Under the pieces are notes generated by a model, which was not told where the DNA came from, did no database searches, and was given only the letters and a program-made list of their open reading frames with translations. Of a stretch of 64,000 nt of DNA, positions 16,984 through 24,558 are shown in pieces. Position numbers and translations under genes: made by a program. Each line of letters opens with the position of its first letter. Within the stretch, counting starts at the first letter, position 1. This stretch comes from an uncultured Porphyromonadaceae bacterium. Lineage in GTDB: Bacteria > Bacteroidota > Bacteroidia > Bacteroidales > Muribaculaceae. Location: contig CALEUL010000025.1 in the NCBI GenBank assembly GCA_937921035.1, positions 12,619-76,618 on the forward strand. Direction: 5' to 3'.

Positions 16984-17823
16984 ATGAAGTCCGACAAACA
17001 GAAAACCGCAAAGATTAAGGCTCCACGCTATCGCAATCCGGCGCGCTACCGCCTTGAATTCATCCACGAGAACACGCTTATGACCTTGTGGAGCGTTCGG
17101 ATGACGCGCGTGCGCGTATGGATTGTCTCTCTGTCGGGCATAGCCGCCGTCCTCGCTTTGCTATGGGCAGTTGTCGCCTTTACACCACTGCGACAATTGC
17201 TGCCAGGAGCCCTGCACGGCGACCTAAGGGCCCGCTACATGGAAACAGCTCTAAAACTCGACTCTCTGGAGGCCGCCGTCCGCCAGAACGATGCCTATAT
17301 AAACAATCTACGCAATATATTTGCAGGTCCGAAAGAAGCCGACCACACCACCCTGACCCATTCCGTCGCCCTCTCCGACTCTCTTCTTGCGGCAAGCGAA
17401 CTCGAAAAACAGTTTGTGCGCACCTATGAGGACGAGGAACGCTTCAACCTTTCAGTGCTCGCCCCCATCGCCGCCGAAGGAATGATATTCCAGTCCCCGG
17501 TAGCCTCGGCGGTATCTGTGGCATCTGTTTCCGGCGCCAAAGCGCTTGAGATACAGACCGGAGCACTTACTCCCGCATCGGCGGTATACCGCGGCACCGT
17601 GGTGGCCTCCACAACCGGCGCCGACGGACGCACCACCATCACAATACAGCACCCCAACGATTTTATAAGCGTATACCAGGGACTTTCAGATGTTTTTGTA
17701 GAAAAAGGCGACAAAGTTGAGGCAGCCCAACGCATAGGCCACATCGCCGCCAAAGGACGTCTTGTATTCGAACTATGGCATAGCGGCTCGCCCCTTAACC
17801 CACGCGATTATATAGCTATATAA
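16984..17823 (+). CDS. Degenerate M23/LytM-domain membrane protein
   Basis: This 279-residue protein has a basic cytosolic N-terminus, one transmembrane helix (about 43-65), a coiled region (about 80-150) and a C-terminal LytM/M23-like fold (about 165-279: VYRGTVVAS, TITIQHPNDFISVYQGL, VEKGDKVEAAQRIGHI, FELWHSGSPLNPRDYI). The metal-binding residues of active M23 endopeptidases are missing: the first HxxxD site reads GAKALEI, and the HxH before FEL is replaced by KGRLV. It is probably a non-catalytic regulator of cell-wall hydrolases, as for EnvC-type dLytM proteins. It is followed after 1 base by a VanZ-like gene. Confidence 0.82.
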   Translation: MKSDKQKTAKIKAPRYRNPARYRLEFIHENTLMTLWSVRMTRVRVWIVSLSGIAAVLALLWAVVAFTPLRQLLPGALHGDLRARYMETALKLDSLEAAVRQNDAYINNLRNIFAGPKEADHTTLTHSVALSDSLLAASELEKQFVRTYEDEERFNLSVLAPIAAEGMIFQSPVASAVSVASVSGAKALEIQTGALTPASAVYRGTVVASTTGADGRTTITIQHPNDFISVYQGLSDVFVEKGDKVEAAQRIGHIAAKGRLVFELWHSGSPLNPRDYIAI

Positions 17824-17824
17824 C

Positions 17825-18232
17825 ATGACTCTCAAACCAATACTCCGCTGGCTTCCGTCGGCAATAGTAATAGCAGTGATACTCTACGCCACCCTGTTTC
17901 CCGACCCGGCCGGCGCCGACATGTTCCCGCTCATACCCCACATCGACAAACTGATCCATGCTATAATGTTCGGGGGCCTGGCCGGAGCACTCGCTTTCGA
18001 CTACGAAAGAACGGGGTCCCGGCAACGGCCGGAACCCCGTGTAATGCTTATATGTTGCGGTGCCTCACTTGCCTTTGGCGGTGGTATCGAACTCCTGCAG
18101 GGCGCTATGGGACTTGGCCGTGGCGCTGACTGGTGGGATTTCGCCGCCGATGCCGTCGGCGTAGCAGTTGCTTATTTTACCGCTCCGCCGGCAATAAAGG
18201 CCGTTGTGTCGCACTGCAAAATCACTTCGTAA
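17825..18232 (+). CDS. VanZ-like family membrane protein
   Basis: This 135-residue protein has about four hydrophobic segments and the VanZ-like pattern: YATLFPDPAG after TM1, HIDKLIHAIMFGGLAGAL at TM2, GIELLQGAMGLGRGADWWDFAADAVGVAVAY over TM3-4. The conserved DKxxH and R.xDWxDxxAN-like positions are seen. Function is not settled; homologues occur in cell-envelope contexts. It starts 1 base after the M23-like gene, so both likely share a transcript and an envelope role. The end overlaps the convergent DUF5606 gene by 11 bases. Confidence 0.85.
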   Translation: MTLKPILRWLPSAIVIAVILYATLFPDPAGADMFPLIPHIDKLIHAIMFGGLAGALAFDYERTGSRQRPEPRVMLICCGASLAFGGGIELLQGAMGLGRGADWWDFAADAVGVAVAYFTAPPAIKAVVSHCKITS

Positions 18233-18677
18233 CCTGAGCGTCGTCGGCAGCCTCGGCAGCTTCCGCAGCCTGATCCTCGGCGATTTCCTTGTCCTTGAAT
18301 TCGGTGATGCCTGCGGCAATCAGCTGATTGTACCAGCTGAAAAGTTTCTGCAGGTCGCTGTTGTGTACGCGCTCGCGGTCGTAGTCGGGGAGAACTTCGC
18401 CGAAGAAATCGCGCATGGCCTGTTCGTTGGCAAAGCCTTTTACATCCACGGGCTTGCCTTCCATTCTTGCATATAATTTATCGAATACGTCGGGCAGAGG
18501 CACATCGCCGTTTTCGCTGTACATTGTAATGTCAGCCAAAGAAATGACTTTCTCGTGGGGATACGTAGGTACACGCTTGCCAGTCTGGAGCGATTCAACG
18601 ATAAGAGCGTTCTTGCCACGTGTCAGCAACTTGTAGAGTCCCGGCTTTCCGGTAATGGAGATAATTCCTTTTATCAT
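18222..18677 (-). CDS. DUF5606 domain protein
   Basis: This 151-residue cytosolic protein starts MIKGIISITGKPGLYKLL and continues with PHEKVISLADITMYSENGDVPL, a pattern conserved across Bacteroidota (DUF5606). Residues about 1-60 look like a small beta-barrel and 65-130 are mainly helical. The C-terminal 20 residues are an acidic Ala-rich tail (EDQAAEAAEAADDAQV) that is likely disordered. No function is known. It has its own promoter and converges on the VanZ gene, with an 11-base overlap. Confidence 0.85.
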   Translation of the reverse strand: MIKGIISITGKPGLYKLLTRGKNALIVESLQTGKRVPTYPHEKVISLADITMYSENGDVPLPDVFDKLYARMEGKPVDVKGFANEQAMRDFFGEVLPDYDRERVHNSDLQKLFSWYNQLIAAGITEFKDKEIAEDQAAEAAEAADDAQVTK

Positions 18678-18713
18678 GTCGGTATGTATAAATGTACTTA
18701 GTCTTTAGGTCTG

Positions 18714-18721
18714 CAAAATTA
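18714..18721 (-). promoter_or_regulatory. -7 box of the DUF5606 gene
   Basis: The minus strand reads TAATTTTG, an exact match, 37 bases upstream of the start at 18677. Confidence 0.5.
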
Positions 18722-18795
18722 ACAAATTGCGGCGAAATACAGTTCTAAAAACAGAAAATTATTGCATACCGTGTTCATGCCAATGCTACGGCAGA

Positions 18796-19020
18796 CTATA
18801 GCAGACGAGGCATAATGAATAGTGAGCGTTGCTCCCGCCAGCCCTGCGAAGCATTGCGCAGGCTCAGGGAGAGCAGGCCGGTTATATCGCCGGCGGCATG
18901 GCGTACGGCCAGAAGGACTTCGTTGACCGAAGCGAAACCTGAAGAAACTATCGATGCGACAGTGCGGCCTTCAAAAGTGGCTGAAGCCTGAATAATGTCT
19001 GTAGATGAAATGCTTGCCAT
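18796..19020 (-). CDS. Conserved small protein, 74 residues, function unknown
   Basis: The protein starts MASISSTDIIQAS and holds FEGRTVASIVSSGFASVNEVL, then LLSLSLRNASQGWREQRSLFI. The last block looks like a conserved Bacteroidota small-protein signature. No signal peptide or membrane helix is present, so it is cytosolic. It has a good -7 box 26 bases upstream. The pattern of alternating hydrophobic residues suggests a small alpha/beta fold. I do not know a function. Confidence 0.7.
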   Translation of the reverse strand: MASISSTDIIQASATFEGRTVASIVSSGFASVNEVLLAVRHAAGDITGLLSLSLRNASQGWREQRSLFIMPRLL

Positions 19021-19045
19021 ATCTGAGGAGTTTTAAATGATGATG

Positions 19046-19053
19046 CAAATTTA
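19046..19053 (-). promoter_or_regulatory. -7 box of the 74-residue protein gene
   Basis: The minus strand reads TAAATTTG, an exact TAnnTTTG match, 26 bases before the start at 19020. Confidence 0.5.
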
Positions 19054-19176
19054 AGAGCGCACATGCGCAACATTTATGCCCAGCTGTATTAACATGATAT
19101 AAAATCCGTCCGATTCAATATGCACCGGCGCTGAAACGGCGGTAACCGTCCCGTTGCTCCTTCGGCATTTTTTACT

Positions 19177-19184
19177 TATCTTTG
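19177..19184 (+). promoter_or_regulatory. -7 box of the Yip1-like/smpB operon
   Basis: TATCTTTG matches exactly and lies 52 bases before the start at 19237. Confidence 0.5.
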
Positions 19185-19236
19185 CAAGATGAAACAAACG
19201 GCTTAAATCCCGTTTTTTCGCTAAACATTAATTACG

Positions 19237-19785
19237 ATGCTGACGTTTTTTAAATATCTGATACAGCTGATACTGTCGCCGTCCAACGGATGGGAAGATC
19301 TGGCAAAACAGAATCCCGACCCCGAAGAGTCGCTGCGCACAGGGCTATACCCACTCATGGGGGTTTCAGCCGCCTCTGAATTCTTAGCCCTGCTCTACGG
19401 CCGCGGCGCAAGTATGCTCCATGTCGTATCGGCAGCCATAACCGATTTCGGGGCATATTTTCTGGCAATCTTCATAGCCCGTCTGGGCTTCGACCTGAGC
19501 CTGTCCAAAGTATGCGACGAGATTCCCGAACAGCGGCGCGTAAACAACTTCATCAATGTGTCCTTAGGACTGATGGTGCTGTTCCAAATAATTGACAACT
19601 GCATCCCCTGGAATCTGATGCTGCTTAAATTCCTGCCGCTGTATGTTGTTCTGGTGATATCCAAGGGCACAGGATATATGAACATACGCAAGCGCGACGA
19701 TATGCGCTTCCTGAGCATTGCCGCCGGCCTGATTGTTGCGGTACCGCTGGTTATCTATTACTTTATCTATTTGCTTATACAATGA
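19237..19785 (+). CDS. Yip1-like integral membrane protein
   Basis: This 182-residue protein has about five hydrophobic helices. The N-terminus MLTFFKYLIQLILSPSNGWEDL, where an amphipathic helix precedes a P-x-x-x-W motif, is typical of bacterial Yip1/DUF1282-type membrane proteins. Hydrophobic segments lie near residues 40-55, 62-85, 105-125, 128-142 and 158-181. The stop overlaps the smpB start by 4 bases, so the two are translationally coupled, though no functional link to trans-translation is known. Confidence 0.72.
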   Translation: MLTFFKYLIQLILSPSNGWEDLAKQNPDPEESLRTGLYPLMGVSAASEFLALLYGRGASMLHVVSAAITDFGAYFLAIFIARLGFDLSLSKVCDEIPEQRRVNNFINVSLGLMVLFQIIDNCIPWNLMLLKFLPLYVVLVISKGTGYMNIRKRDDMRFLSIAAGLIVAVPLVIYYFIYLLIQ

Positions 19786-20240
19786 ATCAGAAAGATATAA
19801 ACATAAAAAACCGCCGCGCGACGTTCGACTACGAGATAATCGATACGTTCACCGCCGGCCTTGTGCTTACAGGAACAGAAATCAAAAGCATCCGTTCGGG
19901 ACATGCCTCTCTTGTAGATACCTTCTGCTATATAAGCCAGTTGGGCGAAGTATGGGTAAAAAATATGAACATAGCCCAGTACTTCTACGGAACGTACAAC
20001 AACCATGAGGCCCGTCGCGACCGTAAATTGCTGCTTACCAAGAAAGAAATTGCCAAGCTCGCCAAAAGCGGCAAGGATGCCGGCTATACGATAGTGCCGT
20101 TGAGGCTGTTCATCAACAGCAAGGGCCTTGCGAAACTTGTAATCGGTATAGCCCGCGGCAAGAAAGAATACGACAAGCGCCAGTCCATCAAAGAACGCGA
20201 GGACAAAAGAAACCTTGCACGAATCATGCAGCGCAAATAA
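19782..20240 (+). CDS. smpB: SsrA-binding protein SmpB
   Basis: This 152-residue protein binds tmRNA and brings it to stalled ribosomes for trans-translation. Family features are present: KNRRATFDYEIIDTFTAGLVLTG near the start, GTEIKSIRSG, NMNIAQY, the HEARRDRKLLL segment, and the basic C-terminal tail with KKEYDKRQSIKERE-type sequence. Length is normal. It overlaps the upstream membrane-protein gene by 4 bases. The tmRNA gene itself was not seen in this window. Confidence 0.97.
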   Translation: MNQKDINIKNRRATFDYEIIDTFTAGLVLTGTEIKSIRSGHASLVDTFCYISQLGEVWVKNMNIAQYFYGTYNNHEARRDRKLLLTKKEIAKLAKSGKDAGYTIVPLRLFINSKGLAKLVIGIARGKKEYDKRQSIKEREDKRNLARIMQRK

Positions 20241-20354
20241 CAGAATTAGCATCCGTTCTGCAGAAACAATGCCTCGGTGCAAACAATTTTATCATTTTGA
20301 TGCACAAATTTCATTTTACGCACCACATTTAATGTCATTTTGAAATATTTTATG

Positions 20355-20362
20355 TAAGTTTG
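20355..20362 (+). promoter_or_regulatory. -7 box of the T9SS-type secreted protein gene
   Basis: TAAGTTTG matches exactly, 33 bases before the start at 20395. Confidence 0.45.
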
Positions 20363-20394
20363 TAACCGGAATAACAAAAACCAACAGACTTACA

Positions 20395-22839
20395 ATGAAA
20401 AAACTTTACTCAGTCGCACTTGCTGTTGCCATTGCAGCCACATCAGCAACAGCTTACAGTGCCGCACCATTCGCGAAAGGCCGTCCTGCCGCGCCCCGAA
20501 CACATCTCAAGGCTGCACCGGCATCGGCAACCCTTATCAACGAGGACTTTTCCAAATTCAGCGAAGGCACAGAGAGCGCTCCCGCCGCCGAGATTACATA
20601 CGTAAACAATTACTATGTTCCCGACGAATACACAGCCCAACCGGGATGGACAGCCCAGGGACTGCATCCAGCCGGCGGCTGCGTCTCACTTCACCCGTGG
20701 ACAAACTACTACGGAGATACCGACGGCGGATATATTTCCACACCTCCTCTTCCTCTCGGGGGTACCGCCACAATTACCTTCAGAGCCAAAGCAGCACCCG
20801 GGACTACCGCAAGCCTGTGGCTTTCGCTATGCGACGATTACTACGGTCCGGGAGATGACCAGGCCGATTATGAGTTGACAGACGAATGGCAGAACTGTAC
20901 ACTCGTGGCTTCACACGGATCGCTCGAAGATTATTCCTACTTCCAGTTCAAGGCCGAAGAAGGAATCGTTCTTTTAGATGATGTGCGCCTCGACTTTGTG
21001 CGCGACCGCATAGCCACTCCACAGCCCGCACCGGCACAGAACATCTCCGAAACGGAATTTATTGCAAGCTGGGAAAATACCGGTGCTCCGCAGTACCGAC
21101 TGAACGTATATTATACCGAAAACATTGCCAACCCTGTTACCGGTGAAATAAGCACCGATTTCGACGGCATCAATGTAAATGCCGACGGCAAGACCATCAA
21201 CACCTCCGCCCCCAACTATCCCGAAGGATGGTACATGAATGTGAGCCAGACCGGCGAACTCGATGTACAGACCGAGAACGGCAACTACGGTTCCGGCCCA
21301 CTGTCGGTTGTTTTCGACGCTGTAGGCGACACTCTTGTTACTCCCGTCCTCCCCTACCCGGCCGATGAGGTATCATTCTGGGTAAAGCCCTCCGGGAATG
21401 AAGACGACGATTACATGATGTCGCTCCTGCGAGTAGAGACCTACGACACAGAAAGCGGAAAATGGACTGCCATAGCACAGCTTCCACACTACTATCTTGA
21501 TACAGAAGGCGGAATCTACACATTCGATTCCGACGCACTCGGAAAAGCAACTACCCAGGTGCGCTTCACCATGATTCAGAAAGGACTTGTTTCCTTCTAT
21601 GTGGACGATGTAACAGTACATTACCGCGAACGCGGCAACAACGTTCCCGTGATAAAAGACGCACTTACCACCGAAACGGAGTATACCGTAACGGGTGTCG
21701 ACCACGCAAACGACTGGTACTACTATGTGGAAGCAATCGACGGGGACATAGTGTCCGAAAAGAGCTATCATGTATGGGTTGACGGCCTTACGGGGCTTAA
21801 AGTAACTGCAAAAGAAGCAACAGGTATAACAACCAACGGTTTCACCGCAAACTGGGCGCCTCTCGGCCACGCTACGAACTACAATGTTACCCTCAGCCGC
21901 GTAACCGTTGCCAAAGAAGATATGAACGACGTTGTTGTCCTTGAAGAGAATTTCGACGGCATCACAGAAGGAACAATCGACAACCCCGGCTCAGACTGGA
22001 TGTCGCCCTACGACTTCGGCGCCCACGGCATGGCCAACAGCGCCTGGTGCGCCACACAGCCGGCATGGGCCGCAGGAATGGCAGGCACACAGGGCACAAG
22101 CCTCTGGGGAACCGCAGGCCTGGTTTACTCGCCCGTACTCGACCTCAGCAACAATGGCGGCCAGGGATTCAATGTAGAGGCAACCGTAGTTACTACAGTC
22201 GACAGCTTTGATTTCTACGGCACAACAGAACCCGAAGGCGTATATGTGATGGTACTCAACAGCCCCTACGACTATCAGGCCGTTGCTGCCGCATTAATCG
22301 AAACACCCGTTGCAGGCTCCACCACTGCGAAAGTAACGGTTCCCAACCCAGAGGGCGCCGATTTCAGCAACATTATAGTAACGTTCATGAACAAGAGCGG
22401 TACAATGTTCTTTGTAGACGAAGTAAAGATCACGCAGGACCTCAAAACCGGTGAAATACTAAAAGCTCCGTTCACTTCCGCATCTACCGCCGACACATAT
22501 TATACTTTCACCGACCTGCCTACCGGCAGCGACTACGGTTACACCGTTGCAGGATCCACAACCCACGAATATTATGAATATGCTTCCGATCCCTCCGACG
22601 CAGTTGTAGTACAGCTTTCCGGCACTACCGGAATCGACGACATTGACAATGGAAGCAACGGCGTCAGCGCCGGTAACGGATTTATCGCCGTTATGACCTG
22701 CGACAGCAACGCTGTAGAAGTTTACACCCTGCAGGGCATCTGCGTAGGCAAAGCCACAGGGAACGCTACGTTCAACGTAAGTGCCGGCATGTATATTGTA
22801 AAAGTCGGCAACAAGACGTACAAGGTTGCCGTTAAATAA
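20395..22839 (+). CDS. Large secreted protein with choice-of-anchor/fibronectin III domains and T9SS-like C-terminus
   Basis: This 814-residue protein has a Sec signal peptide (about 1-21), then repeated jelly-roll modules of the choice-of-anchor J kind (LINEDFSKF near 47-55; STDFDGINVNADGKTINTS near 247-265; VVLEENFDGITEGT near 515-528). Fibronectin III-like strands lie between them. The last 75 residues resemble a type A T9SS sorting domain (VEVYTLQGICVGKATGN, then GMYIVKVGNKTYKVAVK). It is therefore probably exported and surface-attached or released. No catalytic motif was recognised, so an adhesin or binding role is the best guess. Monocistronic, with promoter and terminator. Confidence 0.82.
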   Translation: MKKLYSVALAVAIAATSATAYSAAPFAKGRPAAPRTHLKAAPASATLINEDFSKFSEGTESAPAAEITYVNNYYVPDEYTAQPGWTAQGLHPAGGCVSLHPWTNYYGDTDGGYISTPPLPLGGTATITFRAKAAPGTTASLWLSLCDDYYGPGDDQADYELTDEWQNCTLVASHGSLEDYSYFQFKAEEGIVLLDDVRLDFVRDRIATPQPAPAQNISETEFIASWENTGAPQYRLNVYYTENIANPVTGEISTDFDGINVNADGKTINTSAPNYPEGWYMNVSQTGELDVQTENGNYGSGPLSVVFDAVGDTLVTPVLPYPADEVSFWVKPSGNEDDDYMMSLLRVETYDTESGKWTAIAQLPHYYLDTEGGIYTFDSDALGKATTQVRFTMIQKGLVSFYVDDVTVHYRERGNNVPVIKDALTTETEYTVTGVDHANDWYYYVEAIDGDIVSEKSYHVWVDGLTGLKVTAKEATGITTNGFTANWAPLGHATNYNVTLSRVTVAKEDMNDVVVLEENFDGITEGTIDNPGSDWMSPYDFGAHGMANSAWCATQPAWAAGMAGTQGTSLWGTAGLVYSPVLDLSNNGGQGFNVEATVVTTVDSFDFYGTTEPEGVYVMVLNSPYDYQAVAAALIETPVAGSTTAKVTVPNPEGADFSNIIVTFMNKSGTMFFVDEVKITQDLKTGEILKAPFTSASTADTYYTFTDLPTGSDYGYTVAGSTTHEYYEYASDPSDAVVVQLSGTTGIDDIDNGSNGVSAGNGFIAVMTCDSNAVEVYTLQGICVGKATGNATFNVSAGMYIVKVGNKTYKVAVK

Positions 22840-22854
22840 CCGCCACGATAGTCC

Positions 22855-22902
22855 ATAAAAAAAGCTGCGCCGCAAATACAAATTGTGCGGCGCAGTTTTT
22901 TT
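22855..22902. terminator. Bidirectional intrinsic terminator
   Basis: CTGCGCCGCA (22865-22874) pairs with TGCGGCGCAG (22886-22895), flanked by an A run on the left and seven T on the right, so it can end both converging transcripts. Confidence 0.88.
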
Positions 22903-22919
22903 ATGCTTTAGCTGTACGG

Positions 22920-24422
22920 TCAATGCGCGGCAGCCCAAGTAGGAGTGCTGTCGGCAATATCCGGCAGCGTGGCACTGTCGTACACGGGGTCAAGTCCCCT
23001 GCGACGCTGTGCTGTATAGTCCTGAAGCAATGCGACAGCGTATTTGCCGAGTGGCAGGATGGCTGCCAGGTTACATACAGTCATAAGCGCCATCATCAGG
23101 TCGGCAAGCGCCCATACAGTATCGAGCGACATCACGGATCCGAGCATTACCATTCCGGCGACAGCCACTCGGTAGACCACAACTGCCGAACGCGCCCCCG
23201 GAATATCGGCGAATCTGATGTGCTCTATTTTTTCGGGCCTGACACCGCCTAACACGACCGGACGCGTGGCCATTATGAACATAAGATTCGTCTCACCGTA
23301 ATAATAGTTGGCCACAATCGATGTGAATGCGAAGAAGAATACTGCGATACCAACAAATGCCGTGCCCATACCAGCGCCTACCTCGCTGTCAAGAGCCTGC
23401 TGAGTAAGGACAATCCCGCTGGCGCCGCTATCGAATATACCGCTGGCCAATATTATGAAAGCCGTGCAAGTGCATATCAGCAGAGTGTCGGTAAAAACGC
23501 CAAGAGTCTGCACAAGCCCCTGCTTCACCGGATGCGACACTGCTGCTGTGGCCGCAGCGTTGGGCGTAGAGCCTTCGCCGGCCTCGTTGCTGAACAGACC
23601 ACGCTTCACGCCCATCATAATGGCCGCACCCACACCTCCGCCGACAGCGCTATCCCAGTTGAAAGCGCCGTTGAATATCATACTGAAAATTTCGGGTATA
23701 CGTCTCCAGTTCAGCACCAAGACGGTAACAGCCAGAATGATATAGGCAACAGCCATTACGGGCACCACTATCTCGCTGAAGCGTGATATTCGCTGTATTC
23801 CGCCCCATATAACGGCCACGGTCATGACCGTAAGCACAAGACCCACAAACCATGTCTCTATATTGTACCGGCTCAGCGATTGCGCTATCGTGTTGGATTG
23901 CACGGAATTAAACGCCAGTCCGAATGTCAGTGTAATCAGCACTGCGAAAACCACCGCCCACCAGCGACAACGCAGCCCCTTGAGGATATAATATGCAGGG
24001 CCTCCGACAAACGACCGCGGTCCGTAAATCTTGTACAGCTGTGCCAGTGTCGACTCAATGAAAGCATTGGCGCTGCCCAACAAAGCCACCACCCACATCC
24101 AGAAAACAGAACCGGGACCGCCGACAGCTATCGCGGTGGCCACACCGGCCAAGTTTCCTGTTCCTACGCGGCTGGCTATGCTTACGGCAAAAGCCTGAAA
24201 AGAGCTTATCTTGTGGTGGCCGTCCACGCGGGCGCTGCGTGCGTCGTCGTACTTTCCACCGCTCTCCGCAAGAATCCGGCACATTTCGCCGAACATGCGG
24301 AACTGCACGCCGCGCGTCCATACTGTAAAGTATATCGCTGCGCCAAGCAGCAACCCTATAAGCAGGTACGACCACAAGGCGTCGTTCACAATGTTGATAA
24401 AATCTAAAACTACCTGTTCCAT
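22920..24422 (-). CDS. Sodium:alanine symporter family (AGCS) transporter
   Basis: This 500-residue inner-membrane protein imports alanine or glycine with sodium. About ten membrane segments are visible. Family motifs include TWTRGVQFRMFGEM-type sequence after TM1, GTGNLAGVATAIAVGGPGSVFWMW, and GLFSNEAGEGSTPNAAATA. The start is taken at 24422 (MEQVVLDF); a longer in-frame start at 24578 would run through the shared divergent promoter and into mutS2. It converges on the T9SS-type gene and is divergent from mutS2. Confidence 0.94.
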   Translation of the reverse strand: MEQVVLDFINIVNDALWSYLLIGLLLGAAIYFTVWTRGVQFRMFGEMCRILAESGGKYDDARSARVDGHHKISSFQAFAVSIASRVGTGNLAGVATAIAVGGPGSVFWMWVVALLGSANAFIESTLAQLYKIYGPRSFVGGPAYYILKGLRCRWWAVVFAVLITLTFGLAFNSVQSNTIAQSLSRYNIETWFVGLVLTVMTVAVIWGGIQRISRFSEIVVPVMAVAYIILAVTVLVLNWRRIPEIFSMIFNGAFNWDSAVGGGVGAAIMMGVKRGLFSNEAGEGSTPNAAATAAVSHPVKQGLVQTLGVFTDTLLICTCTAFIILASGIFDSGASGIVLTQQALDSEVGAGMGTAFVGIAVFFFAFTSIVANYYYGETNLMFIMATRPVVLGGVRPEKIEHIRFADIPGARSAVVVYRVAVAGMVMLGSVMSLDTVWALADLMMALMTVCNLAAILPLGKYAVALLQDYTAQRRRGLDPVYDSATLPDIADSTPTWAAAH

Positions 24423-24488
24423 GATACGTGTACATTCGGCGGCTCCAGGCATTGCACCCTGCAAGAGGCCTGTCCGCAAAACATTAGC

Positions 24489-24527
24489 CAAAGGTACGTA
24501 AAAAATCGTGTTTTTTACGTACCTTTG
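24489..24527. promoter_or_regulatory. Palindromic divergent promoter of the symporter and mutS2
   Basis: A perfect 17-bp inverted repeat (24489-24505 and 24511-24527, 5-base spacer) carries TACCTTTG at both outer ends, one per strand. Each is an exact TAnnTTTG -7 box reading outward, to the symporter on minus and mutS2 on plus. The right arm's box is at 24520-24527, 32 bases before the mutS2 ATG. The symmetry could also be an operator. Confidence 0.6.
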
Positions 24528-24558
24528 CACTCCAAATCTGCAAAAGAAAGCCCACGAA

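Noticed and set aside
24508..24558. GTG start giving MutS2 17 more residues
   Set aside because: It lies inside the palindromic promoter, upstream of the expected transcript start.
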